Shown here: piece after piece, positions 39,593 to 48,139 of the stretch
Layout of the letters: every line of letters starts with the position of its first letter
Numbering within the stretch: position 1 is the first letter of the stretch
Origin: Nocardioides marmotae
GTDB lineage: Bacteria; Actinomycetota; Actinomycetes; Propionibacteriales; Nocardioidaceae
NCBI RefSeq assembly: GCF_013177455.1
Contig: NZ_CP053660.1
Coordinates: 2,480,001-2,544,000 of the forward strand
DNA length: 64,000 bases
Direction of reading: 5' to 3'
Notes under the pieces: generated by a model
What the model saw: only the letters and a program-made list of their open reading frames with translations
What the model was told of the DNA's origin: nothing
Databases searched by the model: none
Translations under genes and position numbers: made by a program

Positions 39593-41134
39593 TCAGAGCG
39601 CGGCGGCCATGCCGGCGCAGGCCTTGAGCCACTGCCGGCGGGTCGCCTCGGAGAGCGAGGCGTAGGGGACGACCGACCCGGCGACCAGGGCGGGGTCGTA
39701 CGGCACCCGGTAGACCCCCCGCGTGCGCTGCTCGTAGACCTGGACGAGGTCGTGGGCGAGCTTGCTGTCGACCTGCGCGGAGGGGTCGGAGAGCACGGTG
39801 ACGGTCTTGTGCTTGAGGTCCTGGTAGCCGGCGTCCTGGAGGGCGTCGAGCATCCACAGCCCGGAGTAGCCGGTGTCCTCGCGCACGGTGCTCGTCACGA
39901 CCAGCAGGTCCGCGGCATCGGCGGCGGCCAGCCAGTTCTCGGCCCGCATGTTGTTGCCGGTGTCGACGAGGATCACCCGGTAGAACCGCTCGAGCAGGGC
40001 GTGCACCGCCTGGAAGTCCTGCGCGCGGATCATCCCGGTCACGTCGGGCCGCTCGTCGGAGGCGAGCACGTCGAAGTGGGCGTCGCCCTGGGAGCGGACG
40101 AACGCGCCGAGGTCGCCGATGCGCGACTGGTAGACGTCGCTGAACCGGCTGAGGTCCTCCAGCAGCTCGCGGGTGGTGTTGCGGTGCGTGCTGCGCGTGC
40201 CGCGGATGCCGAGGGTGCCGCGGGTCTCGTTGTTGTCCCACGCCACCACGCCGCCACCGCGGACGGTGCCGAAGGTGTAACCGGCCGCCAGGACGCCGGT
40301 CGTCTTCGCGGCGCCGCCCTTGGGGTTGATGAACGCGATCGTGCGCGGGCCGTCGAAGTCGCGCTGGATGGTGCGGCGGTCGTTCTCGTGGTCCATCTCC
40401 GCCGGGCCCATCCGCGGGGCGATCAGCCCGCCGCTCCAGCGCCGGACCCGGCCGCGCCAGCCCCACGTGGCCGGGCCGTGCTCGATGTCGTCGGCGCGGC
40501 GGTCGAGGAAGTCGGTGGCGGTCATGAACCGGCGCGGCTCGCCGCCCGGCTCGACACTCGGCTCGGCGAGCTGCGCCGAGGGCACCACCGCCGGGACGGC
40601 CGGCGGGGCGGACGGCGCCGCGGGCGCGGCCGGCGCCGCGGGCGCGGCCACCGGCGGGGCCGGCGGAGCGGCGGGAGCGGCCGGCGGGGCAGCCGGCGGA
40701 GCGGGCGGCGCGACGACGGGCGGAGCCGCGGCGTACGCCGGGGGCTGGACGGGCGGCGCGGCCGGCGGCGGGCTGGTGGGCCACGGGTTGGCCTGCGGCG
40801 GCCCCGCGGGCGGCGGGCCGGCCGGCGGCGCCTGCTGGAACTGCGGGGCCTGCTGGAACTGCGGGGCCGGCGGGGCGGCCGGGTGGACCTGCGGGACCTC
40901 GCGGGTGTGGTGGTGCTGGTCGCCCAGGGGGTCGGTGAGCGGGTCGCCCAGCGGGTCGCCCAGCGGGTCCGCGAGCGGGTCGGCGAGCGGGTCGGCGAGC
41001 GGGTCGGCGAGCGGGTCGACCGAGCGCTGCCCGGCGGCGTACGCCCCGAGCTCCTCGGGCGTGTAGAGCCGGTCGCTGGTGTCGGAGATGTCGTGCTGGT
41101 CGGCCCGCTGGTAGGGGTCCTGCGGCTGGCTCAT
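39593..41134 (-). CDS. ParA/MinD-like ATPase with long proline-rich and DPLA-repeat N-terminus
   Basis: A 513-residue protein. Residues 40-71 are eight tandem DPLx tetrapeptides (DPLADPLADPLGDPL), residues 82-190 a proline/alanine-rich disordered linker, and residues 264-513 a ParA/MinD ATPase domain. The deviant Walker A is NPKGGAAKTT (270-279), and VILVDTGNNMRAENW is the switch II/Walker B region. This plan (disordered Pro/Ala arm plus MinD-like ATPase) is that of actinobacterial proteins associated with type VII secretion or pilus systems, such as EspI; no secretion genes lie nearby. ATG 41134 has a good GGAGG upstream. The exact role is unknown. Confidence 0.88.
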   Translation of the reverse strand: MSQPQDPYQRADQHDISDTSDRLYTPEELGAYAAGQRSVDPLADPLADPLADPLADPLGDPLGDPLTDPLGDQHHHTREVPQVHPAAPPAPQFQQAPQFQQAPPAGPPPAGPPQANPWPTSPPPAAPPVQPPAYAAAPPVVAPPAPPAAPPAAPAAPPAPPVAAPAAPAAPAAPSAPPAVPAVVPSAQLAEPSVEPGGEPRRFMTATDFLDRRADDIEHGPATWGWRGRVRRWSGGLIAPRMGPAEMDHENDRRTIQRDFDGPRTIAFINPKGGAAKTTGVLAAGYTFGTVRGGGVVAWDNNETRGTLGIRGTRSTHRNTTRELLEDLSRFSDVYQSRIGDLGAFVRSQGDAHFDVLASDERPDVTGMIRAQDFQAVHALLERFYRVILVDTGNNMRAENWLAAADAADLLVVTSTVREDTGYSGLWMLDALQDAGYQDLKHKTVTVLSDPSAQVDSKLAHDLVQVYEQRTRGVYRVPYDPALVAGSVVPYASLSEATRRQWLKACAGMAAAL

Positions 41135-41247
41135 CCGGGGTTCCTCCGTCGTCGCGATCGGTGGTGGATCACGGTCATTCGGTCAGTGCTCCGGGGTTCC
41201 TTCCCCCGGGGCCCGCGGGTCACACGTGCCGGAAGGTCACACCTGGG

Positions 41248-42636
41248 TCACCGGTCCAGGTCGCGCAGGGCGGTCTCGATCGCGCGCTGGAAGGTGGGGA
41301 ACGGGAAGTGCATCCCGCGCAGCACCTCGACCGGCACCTCCGCGTGCACGGCGGTGCTCAGCAGGCCCATGACCTCCCCGCCGTACGGCGCCACGACGGT
41401 GCCGCCGACGAGGACCCCGCGGGCGGCGTCCTCGAGGACCTTGACCACGCCCTCGTTGCCGGGGCCGTGCATCCAGCCGCGGCTGGACCGCGGCACGTCG
41501 GCCCGCCCCACCCGCACCTCGACGCCGGCCGCGCGGGCCTGCTCCTCGGTCAGCCCGACCGCGCCGACCTCGGGGTCGGTGAAGGTCACCCGGGTCAGGC
41601 CGCGGTAGTCGGCGGGGCGGACGTCGCGGCCGAGCACGTCCGCGACGACGCCGACGGCCTGGTACTTCGCGACGTGGGTGAACGGGCCCTCGCCGGTCAC
41701 GTCGCCGACGGCCCACAGCCGCTCCCCCGCCCGCAGCCGCTCGTCGACGGGGACCCGCCCGGCCGCGGGGTCGAGGCCGACGGTCTCCAGGCCGATCCCC
41801 TCGAGGTTCGGCCGCCGCCCGGTCGCCACGAGCAGCTCGTCGACCTCCACCACCTCCCCAGGGAGATCGGCACCGGGCAGGTGCAGGCGGAAGGTGCCGC
41901 CGTCGTGCTCGACCCGCTCGACCTCGACGCCGGTGCGCACGTCGATCCCCTCGCGCATGAACGCCGCCGCGACCGCCGCGCTCGCCTCGGGCTCCTCCGG
42001 GCCGAGGATTCGCGGGCCCGCCTCGAGCAGGGTCACTGCGGAGCCGAACCGGGCGAAGGCCTGCGCCAGCTCCGCGCCGATCGGCCCGCCGCCGAGGACC
42101 CCGAGCCGGGCGGGGGCGGTGGTCGCGTGGACGACCTCGCGGTTGGTCCAGTACGGCGTGCCGGCCAGGCCGGGGACGGGCGGGGCGTCGGCCTCGGTGC
42201 CGGTCGCGAGCACGACGCCGCGCGTGGCGACGTACGTCTCGGGGCCGGCGGGGGTCTCGACCAGGACGCGGCCGGGCCCGTCGAGGCGGCCGCGGCCGCG
42301 CACGAGCCGGACGCCCGCCTCCTCCAGCGGCCCGCTGTGGCCGTCGTCGGTCCAGTCGTGGTTGGCCTCGCGGATGCGGCGCGCGGTCGGACCGAGATCC
42401 GGCTCCACGTGCGCGTAGCCGGCGAGCTCGTCGACATGGCGGGCCTCGGCGACGACGTGCGCGCCGCGGATCATCAGCTTCGAGGGCGTGCACCCCCAGA
42501 AGGGGCACTCGCCGCCGACCAGGTCGCGCTCGACGCCGACCACCGACAGCCCGGCGCGGGCGAGCTTGATCGCGACGTGCTCGCCGCCGGCGCCCAGGCC
42601 GAGGACGACGACGTCGACCTGGTGGGCCGGGCTCAT
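41248..42636 (-). CDS. FAD-dependent pyridine nucleotide-disulfide oxidoreductase (paralogue A)
   Basis: A 462-residue flavoprotein of the dihydrolipoamide dehydrogenase/mercuric reductase superfamily. The FAD fold starts DVVVLGLGAGGEHVAIKLA; the redox disulfide is GGECPFWGCTPSK (CX4C); the NAD(P) fold is LGVLGGGPIGAELAQAFARF; the FAD ribityl motif is LWAVGDVTGEGPFTHVAKYQ. The C-terminal interface has FPFPTFQRAIETAL rather than the HAHPTLSE of true lipoamide dehydrogenases, so the substrate is probably different. No 2-oxoacid dehydrogenase genes are near. It overlaps the DUF1206 gene by 4 bp (ATGA) and has a paralogue two genes upstream. Confidence 0.93.
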   Translation of the reverse strand: MSPAHQVDVVVLGLGAGGEHVAIKLARAGLSVVGVERDLVGGECPFWGCTPSKLMIRGAHVVAEARHVDELAGYAHVEPDLGPTARRIREANHDWTDDGHSGPLEEAGVRLVRGRGRLDGPGRVLVETPAGPETYVATRGVVLATGTEADAPPVPGLAGTPYWTNREVVHATTAPARLGVLGGGPIGAELAQAFARFGSAVTLLEAGPRILGPEEPEASAAVAAAFMREGIDVRTGVEVERVEHDGGTFRLHLPGADLPGEVVEVDELLVATGRRPNLEGIGLETVGLDPAAGRVPVDERLRAGERLWAVGDVTGEGPFTHVAKYQAVGVVADVLGRDVRPADYRGLTRVTFTDPEVGAVGLTEEQARAAGVEVRVGRADVPRSSRGWMHGPGNEGVVKVLEDAARGVLVGGTVVAPYGGEVMGLLSTAVHAEVPVEVLRGMHFPFPTFQRAIETALRDLDR

Positions 42637-43478
42637 CGCGACAGGTGGCGCGCGCGGGCGAAGCTGAACAGGCCGTAGCAGCCGATGCCGACCCCGACGA
42701 GCACCAGCAGCACCGGGCCGAAGGGCTGGTCGAGCACCTCGCGGAGCGCCTGGTCCAGGCCTCCGGACTTCTTCGGGTCGTGGGTGACCGCGGCGTAGCA
42801 GAACAGCCCGCCGACGATGCTCAGCGCGACGCCCTTGGCGGCGTGGCCGATCTTGCCCAGCCAGAGGTAGGCGGTGCCGGCGTCGCCGCTCTGGCCCTCG
42901 GCCGAGAGCTGCTCGCGGAACTTCTCGGTCCACGCCCGGATGCCCAGCGCCACGCCGTACCCGATGATGCCCAGGCCGACCAGGAAGACCAGGCCCTGGC
43001 CGAACGGGAGGTCGAGCAGCTTCGCGGTGAGGGTGTCCTCCGAGGAGCGCCCGCCGCCGCCACCGCCGCCGGAGCCCCCGCCGGAGCCGGTGGCGACGCG
43101 GATCGCGCTGATCCCGATGGCGGCGTACAGCACGCCCTTGGCGGCCGAGGTCACCCGCTTGCGCACCCGGGTGGCGCCCTCCTCGTCGCGATGGCCGGTC
43201 GCCGCCTCGAGGGCGCGCCACAGGACGAGGGCGAACATGCCGATCGCGACGAGCCAGACGAGGACCTGGCCGAAGGGCTGCTGGGCGAGCTCGCGGACGG
43301 CGCCGCTGGTCGACGCCTCGCCGCCGCGGTCGCCGAGCGCGAGCTGGATCGCCAACCAGGCGACGACGACGTAGACCAGTCCGTAGGCCACCAGGCCCCC
43401 GCGGATCGCCCGGTCGAACCAGGTGCTGTCGCCGGCGCGGCGTGCCGTCTGCGCGGCGTCGTGCTGAAGAGCTTCCAC
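42633..43478 (-). CDS. DUF1206 membrane protein
   Basis: A 281-residue membrane protein with three repeated two-helix units, the usual DUF1206 plan: GLVYVVVAWLAIQLAL and VLVWLVAIGMFALVLW, then GVLYAAIGISAIRVA and GLVFLVGLGIIGYGVALG, then GVALSIVGGLFCYAAV and PVLLVLVGVGIGCYGLFSF. Each unit ends with LAQQPFGQ, LLDLPFGQ or VLDQPFGP, showing internal triplication. A glycine-rich loop (GSGGGSGGGGGGG) lies in the middle. GTG 43478 is the likely start. It lies 6 bp after the upstream disulfide reductase and overlaps the downstream one by 4 bp, so the three probably act together. Function of DUF1206 is unknown. Confidence 0.9.
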   Translation of the reverse strand: MEALQHDAAQTARRAGDSTWFDRAIRGGLVAYGLVYVVVAWLAIQLALGDRGGEASTSGAVRELAQQPFGQVLVWLVAIGMFALVLWRALEAATGHRDEEGATRVRKRVTSAAKGVLYAAIGISAIRVATGSGGGSGGGGGGGRSSEDTLTAKLLDLPFGQGLVFLVGLGIIGYGVALGIRAWTEKFREQLSAEGQSGDAGTAYLWLGKIGHAAKGVALSIVGGLFCYAAVTHDPKKSGGLDQALREVLDQPFGPVLLVLVGVGIGCYGLFSFARARHLSR

Positions 43479-43483
43479 GCAGG

Positions 43484-44872
43484 TCAGATACCCAGGTCGG
43501 CCAGCGCGGACTCGATCGCTCGGTGAAAGGTCGGGTAGGCGTAGATCATGGTGCGCAGCGTCGCGACCGGCACGCCGGCGTGCACGGCCACGGCCAGCGC
43601 GCCGAGCACCTCGCCGCCGGCCGGCCCCACCACGCTGGCGCCGACGAGCACCCCGCGGTCGGCGTCCTCGACGACCTTGACCAGGCCGGTCGCGCCGGGT
43701 CCGTGGACGAAGCCGCGGGAGGACTGCTCCATCGGCGTGCTGCCCGTGCGCACCCGCAGCCCGGCGTCGCGCGCCTGCTGCTCGGTCATCCCGACCCCGG
43801 CGACCTCGGGATCGCTGAAGGTCACGTGCGGCACGGCGTGGTACGCCGCCGGCGGCCCGTCCTGGCCGAGCACGTCGCGCAGCGCGACCGCGGACTGGTA
43901 CATCGACACGTGCGTGTAGGCGCCGTGACCGGTCACGTCGCCGAGCACCCAGAGGCCCTCGGCCGCCCGCAGCCGCTCGTCGACCCGCACGGTCCGCGCG
44001 GACGGGTCCAGCCCCACGGTCTCCAGGCCGAGCCCGTCGAGGTTCGGGGTGCGCCCGGCGGCGACGAGCAGCCGGTCGCCGTGGACCACCTCGTCGTCGA
44101 GGGTGAGCGCGAAGCCGCCGGCGCCGTGGGCGACCCGGCGCGGCTCGACGCCGGTGACCACGCGGACGCCCTCGTCGAGCAGCACCCGCTCCAGGACGGC
44201 CGAGGCCTCCGGCTCGTCGTGCGGCAGCAGGCGCTCGTTGTGCTGCAGGAGGGTCACCCGGGTGCCGAACCGGGCGAAGACCTGGGCCAGCTCGCAGCCG
44301 ATCGGCCCGCCGCCGAGGACGACCAGCGAGGCGGGCGCCACGGTCGCGCGCACCGCGTCGCGGTTGGTCCACCACGGCGTGCCCGCGAGTCCGGGCACCG
44401 GCGGCAGCGCGGGCCGGGTGCCGGGGTTGACCACGACGCCGCGGCGCGCGGAGTACCGGCGGGTCGAGCCGTCGCGCAGCTCGACGACCACGCGCCGGGG
44501 CCCGTCGAGGCGGGCGGTGCCGTGGTGGACGGTCGCCCCGGCGTCGGCCAGGCGACGTACCGCGACGGTGTCGTCCCAGTCGTCGGTCGCCTCCTCGCGG
44601 ATGCGCCGGGCCACCGGCGCCCACGAGGCGGTGACCTCGACGTCGCCGGCGAGGGTGCCGGCGCGGCGGGCCTCGGCGAGGCTGTCGGCGGCGCGCAGCA
44701 TCATCTTCGAGGGGATGCACCCGTAGTAGGGGCACTCACCGCCCACGAGGTGCTTGTCGATCGCGACGACGTCCAGGCCGGCCCGGGCCGCGCCGGTCGC
44801 CAGGGCCTCGCCGCCCGGCCCGAGGCCGATGACGACGAGGTCGACCTCGTGCTCCTGCTCCTGGGTGCTCAC
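43484..44872 (-). CDS. FAD-dependent pyridine nucleotide-disulfide oxidoreductase (paralogue B)
   Basis: Also 462 residues and clearly related to the 41248-42636 product. It starts MSTQEQEHEVDLVVIGLGPG; the redox pair is GGECPYYGCIPSK; the NAD(P) site VVLGGGPIGCELAQVFARFG; the FAD motif LWVLGDVTGHGAYTHVSMYQ; the C-terminus YAYPTFHRAIESAL. Both copies share EPEASA, SSRGxxHGPG and PTFxRAIExAL, and both lack the classic His-Glu pair context of lipoamide dehydrogenase. It is the first gene of the three-gene unit, 28 bp from the nusB stop region on the same strand. Substrate unknown; a thiol or metal reductase is possible. Confidence 0.93.
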   Translation of the reverse strand: MSTQEQEHEVDLVVIGLGPGGEALATGAARAGLDVVAIDKHLVGGECPYYGCIPSKMMLRAADSLAEARRAGTLAGDVEVTASWAPVARRIREEATDDWDDTVAVRRLADAGATVHHGTARLDGPRRVVVELRDGSTRRYSARRGVVVNPGTRPALPPVPGLAGTPWWTNRDAVRATVAPASLVVLGGGPIGCELAQVFARFGTRVTLLQHNERLLPHDEPEASAVLERVLLDEGVRVVTGVEPRRVAHGAGGFALTLDDEVVHGDRLLVAAGRTPNLDGLGLETVGLDPSARTVRVDERLRAAEGLWVLGDVTGHGAYTHVSMYQSAVALRDVLGQDGPPAAYHAVPHVTFSDPEVAGVGMTEQQARDAGLRVRTGSTPMEQSSRGFVHGPGATGLVKVVEDADRGVLVGASVVGPAGGEVLGALAVAVHAGVPVATLRTMIYAYPTFHRAIESALADLGI

Positions 44873-44899
44873 CGCGCCAGAATGACGCGGTGAGCAACG

Positions 44900-45307
44900 T
44901 CAGGCCAGGTTCGCCTTGTTCCGCGCCAGGTTGCCGAGGACCCCGTTGACGAACTGCGGGGAGTCGTCGGTGGAGAGGTCCCGCACGAGCGCCAGCGCCT
45001 CGCTGATCGCGACCGAGTCCGGCACGTCGTCGGCGTACAGCAGCTCCCACAGGCCCAGCCGGAGCACGTTGCGGTCCACCGCGGGCATCCGCTCGAGGGT
45101 CCAGCCCTCGGCGTAGTCCCGCAGCAGCCCGTCGATGCGCTCCTGGTGCTCGACGACGCCGCGCACCAGCGTGGCGGTGTAGGCGTTGGTCGGGCCCTCG
45201 CCCTCCGAGATCGCCCGCTCGAGCGCCTCGACCGGCGACTCGCCCCGCATCTCCGAGGCGTAGAGCAGGTCGAGCGCGCGCTTGCGGGCCTTCGAACGCG
45301 CTGCCAT
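44900..45307 (-). CDS. nusB: Transcription antitermination factor NusB
   Basis: All-helical RNA-binding protein that, with NusE, assembles the rRNA antitermination complex. The 135-residue product is typical: SKARKRALDLLYASEMRGES at the start, YTATLVRGVVEHQERIDGLL, MPAVDRNVLRLGLWELLY, VAISEALALVRDLSTDDSPQFVNGVLG. The start overlaps the efp stop by one base, so it is translated with efp. It closes the aro-efp-nusB run. Confidence 0.97.
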   Translation of the reverse strand: MAARSKARKRALDLLYASEMRGESPVEALERAISEGEGPTNAYTATLVRGVVEHQERIDGLLRDYAEGWTLERMPAVDRNVLRLGLWELLYADDVPDSVAISEALALVRDLSTDDSPQFVNGVLGNLARNKANLA

Positions 45308-45870
45308 CAGGACTTGACGCGTCCCAGGTAGGAGGAGTCGCGGGTGTCGACCTTGACCTTCTCGCCCTGGTTGATGAAGAGCGGCACCTGGATCTCGTGG
45401 CCGGTCTCCAGCGTGGCCGGCTTGGTGCGGCCGGTGGCGGAGTCGCCCGCGAGGCCGGGCTCGGTGAAGGTGATGACGAGCTCGACCGAGGCGGGGAGCT
45501 CGATGAAGAGCACGCGGCCCTCGTTGGTCGCCACGATGACCTCCTGGTTCTCCAGGAGGAAGTTCTGCGCGTCGCCGACGGTCTCCGGCGGGACCTCGAG
45601 CTGGTCGTAGGACTGGACGTCCATGAAGACGAACGAGGTGCCGTCGTTGTAGAGGTACTGCATCGTGCGGCGGTCGACCGTGGCGGTCTCGACCTTGGTG
45701 CCGGCGTTGAAGGTCTTGTCGACGTTCTTGCCCGACTCGACGTTGCGGAGCTTGGTCCGCACGAAGGCGGGGCCCTTGCCCGGCTTGACGTGCTGGAACT
45801 CCACCACGGACCAGAGCTGCCCGTCGATGTTGAGGACCATGCCGTTCTTGAGGTCGTTCGTCGTTGCCAT
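45307..45870 (-). CDS. efp: Elongation factor P, PGKGP-loop type
   Basis: Relieves ribosome stalling at polyproline. The 187-residue product has the three-barrel EF-P plan starting [20 protein letters not shown] and ending [15 protein letters not shown]. The tip loop reads KPGKGPAF: the palindromic PGKGP form found in actinobacteria, which is reported to work without lysine modification, and no epmA/epmB or deoxyhypusine-type genes are seen here. It matters locally because the ParA-like neighbour and others are proline-rich. ATG 45870 gives the family N-terminus. The 205-bp gap upstream holds an inverted repeat. Confidence 0.97.
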   Translation of the reverse strand: MATTNDLKNGMVLNIDGQLWSVVEFQHVKPGKGPAFVRTKLRNVESGKNVDKTFNAGTKVETATVDRRTMQYLYNDGTSFVFMDVQSYDQLEVPPETVGDAQNFLLENQEVIVATNEGRVLFIELPASVELVITFTEPGLAGDSATGRTKPATLETGHEIQVPLFINQGEKVKVDTRDSSYLGRVKS

Positions 45871-45986
45871 GCGCGCGTTGTCAGCCTTCGGGTCCGGTGG
45901 GCAGGAGGTGCTCGTGGCCGCCTCACCGGGCGCCTCCGGGCACGGCGCACGAGTCTACCGGCGCGCCGCGGCATCCCCCGAATACC

Positions 45987-46038
45987 CGCCTCGTGATGCC
46001 CAGCGAGCGCTCCGGCGCACGGTGGGCATCACGAGGCG
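45987..46038. repeat. Perfect 16-bp inverted repeat between aroQ and efp
   Basis: CGCCTCGTGATGCCCA (45987-46002) and TGGGCATCACGAGGCG (46023-46038) are exact complements separated by 20 nt. They may end the aro transcript before efp, which then would need its own promoter. The sequence is not related to the other repeats in the window. Confidence 0.7.
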
Positions 46039-46075
46039 GACCGAGGTGAGGCGAGGTGGGGCGGGTGGGGGCGAG

Positions 46076-46504
46076 TCAGCCCCGGGCCAGCACCTCGAGT
46101 GCCATCCGGTAGCCCTCGACACCGTGCCCGGCGACGACCTCGACGGCGTAGGGAGTGACCACCGAGTGGTGGCGGAACTCCTCGGGCCGCTTCTGGGGGT
46201 CGGAGATGTGCACCTCCACCAGCGGCGCCTCGAGCTGGGCGCAGGCGTCGAGCACCGCGTAGGAGTAGTGCGTCCACGCCGCGGCGTTGAGGACCACCGG
46301 CGTCCGGTCGTCGGCGGCCTGGTTGAGCCAGTCGACCATCACGCCCTCGTGGTTGGTCTGGCGCACCTCGACCTCGAGGCCGAGCTCGGCACCCCACGCC
46401 ACGCACATCGCGGCCAGCTCGGCGTGGGTGGTCGTGCCGTAGATCTCCGGCTGCCGGCGACCCAGCCGCCCGAGGTTGGGCCCGTTGAGGACCAGGACCC
46501 TCAC
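46076..46504 (-). CDS. aroQ: 3-dehydroquinate dehydratase, type II
   Basis: Third shikimate step. The 142-residue product is the small dodecameric type II enzyme: [19 protein letters not shown] (with the catalytic Tyr), [43 protein letters not shown] and [20 protein letters not shown]. The Asn/His substrate residues are present, though LNAAAW replaces the more usual LNPGAY/F. GTG 46504 overlaps the aroB stop by 4 bp. It ends the aroC-aroK-aroB-aroQ run. Confidence 0.95.
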   Translation of the reverse strand: MRVLVLNGPNLGRLGRRQPEIYGTTTHAELAAMCVAWGAELGLEVEVRQTNHEGVMVDWLNQAADDRTPVVLNAAAWTHYSYAVLDACAQLEAPLVEVHISDPQKRPEEFRHHSVVTPYAVEVVAGHGVEGYRMALEVLARG

Positions 46505-47637
46505 GCGGGTGCCTGCTCGCCGTCCCCCTGCTGGAGGGCGTCGTACGCCGCCCGCAGGTGCTCCTCGGACGGCCCGGCCAGGACCGCCGGCCGCGCGACG
46601 TCGTCGAGCACCACGAACCGCAGCTGGGAGCCGCGCGCCTTCTTGTCCACGCGCATCAGCTCCAGCAGGTCCTCGAAGGTCGGCCCGGACATCGCGGTCG
46701 GCAGCCCGAAGCGGCCGAGGACGTCGCGGTGGCGCTGGACCAGCTCGGGACCGATCCGGCCCTCGAGCCGCGCCAGCTCGGCGACGTACACGCAGCCGAG
46801 GGCGACGGCCTCGCCGTGGCGGATGGTGTAGCCGCTGACCTGCTCGATTGCGTGGCCGAGGGTGTGGCCGTAGTTGAGCACCTCGCGGCCGGGGTGGCCG
46901 TCGCGGCCGCCGGTCTCGCGCAGGTCCTCGACGACGACGTCGACCTTGACCCGGATCGCGCGCTCGACCAGCTCGCGCAGCGCCGGGTCGTCGACGGTGA
47001 GCGTGCCGGGGTCGACGGACTCCGCGATCCGCAGGATCTCGGGGTCGGCGACGAAGCCGCACTTGAGCACCTCGGCCAGGCCGGAGACGAGCTCCTCGGC
47101 GGCGAGGGTGCGCAGGAAGGAGAGGTCGCAGAGCACGCCGGCGGGCTCGTGGAAGGCCCCGACGAGGTTCTTGCCGGACTCGGTGTTGACGGCCGTCTTG
47201 CCGCCGACCGCGGCGTCGACCATGCCCAGCAGGGTGGTCGGGACGTGCACGACGCGGACGCCGCGCAGCCAGGTCGCGGCGACGAAGCCGCCGAGGTCGG
47301 TGGTCGCGCCGCCGCCGAGGGTGACGATGACGTCGGAGCGGGTGAAGCCCTCGTCGCCGAGCGCGTTCCAGATCTCCGCGGCGACCTCGACCGACTTGCA
47401 CTCCTCGCCCTCGGGCACCGCGAAGACGAGGACCTCGCGGTCGCCGAGGGTCTCGACGAGGTCGTCGGCGAACGGCTGGAGCCGGGTGTCGACCACCAGC
47501 GCGACGCGCTCGGCGGCGCTGCCGACCATCCCGGGGAGGTGGTGGGCGAGGTCGCTGCCGACGACGACGTCGTACGGCGCGGCGCCCCCGACGTGCAGCG
47601 TGGTCTCGGCGGTGGTGCCGGCGGTCGGGTCAGTCAC
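46501..47637 (-). CDS. aroB: 3-dehydroquinate synthase
   Basis: Second shikimate step, NAD- and metal-dependent. The 378-residue product shows the NAD site and metal ligands: [84 protein letters not shown] with metal His, and [12 protein letters not shown] 47637 overlaps the aroK end by 8 bp. The longer frame upstream is antisense or shadow sequence over aroK and is rejected. Confidence 0.97.
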   Translation of the reverse strand: MTDPTAGTTAETTLHVGGAAPYDVVVGSDLAHHLPGMVGSAAERVALVVDTRLQPFADDLVETLGDREVLVFAVPEGEECKSVEVAAEIWNALGDEGFTRSDVIVTLGGGATTDLGGFVAATWLRGVRVVHVPTTLLGMVDAAVGGKTAVNTESGKNLVGAFHEPAGVLCDLSFLRTLAAEELVSGLAEVLKCGFVADPEILRIAESVDPGTLTVDDPALRELVERAIRVKVDVVVEDLRETGGRDGHPGREVLNYGHTLGHAIEQVSGYTIRHGEAVALGCVYVAELARLEGRIGPELVQRHRDVLGRFGLPTAMSGPTFEDLLELMRVDKKARGSQLRFVVLDDVARPAVLAGPSEEHLRAAYDALQQGDGEQAPA

Positions 47638-48139
47638 GGTGGAGGGCCTCCAGGATCTCGTCGGCGACCTGCTGCGCGGTCCGCCCGTCGGTGTCGACGA
47701 CCAGGGTGGCCACCGACTCGTACACCGGCGCCCGCTCGTCGAGGAGCGCCTTGATGCGCGACCGTACGCCACCGATCAGCAGCGGCCGCGAGGTGCCGAG
47801 GCCGACGCGCTTGACCGCGTCGGCGAGCCCGACCCGCAGGTAGACGACCGGGTGGCCCGCGAGCCGCTCGCGGGTGGCGGGATCGAGCACCGCTCCCCCG
47901 CCGAGCGCGAGGACGCCGTCGTGCTCGGCCAGCGCGGCGGCGACGGCCGCGGCCTCGAGCTCGCGGAAGCGGGCCTCCCCCGAGTCCACGAAGATGTCGG
48001 AGACCGAGCGGCCCTCGGCCGCCTCGACGTCCTGGTCGGTGTCGCGGGCCGCGACCCCCCAGGCGTCGGCGAGCAGCGCGGCGACGGTGGTCTTCCCGGC
48101 GCCCATCGGCCCGACGAGGACCGCGCGGGGCCCGCTCAT
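47630..48139 (-). CDS. aroK: Shikimate kinase
   Basis: Phosphorylates shikimate with ATP. The 169-residue product has Walker [14 protein letters not shown], the shikimate-binding [41 protein letters not shown] and the lid arginine SRPLLIG. ATG 48139 overlaps the aroC stop by 4 bp (ATGA) and the gene end overlaps aroB by 8 bp. Confidence 0.97.
   Translation of the reverse strand: MSGPRAVLVGPMGAGKTTVAALLADAWGVAARDTDQDVEAAEGRSVSDIFVDSGEARFRELEAAAVAAALAEHDGVLALGGGAVLDPATRERLAGHPVVYLRVGLADAVKRVGLGTSRPLLIGGVRSRIKALLDERAPVYESVATLVVDTDGRTAQQVADEILEALHRD

Noticed and set aside
41248..42636. Dihydrolipoamide dehydrogenase (lpd)
   Set aside because: The CX4C site fits the superfamily, but the C-terminal motif differs and no 2-oxoacid dehydrogenase genes are nearby, so a gene symbol would be misleading.
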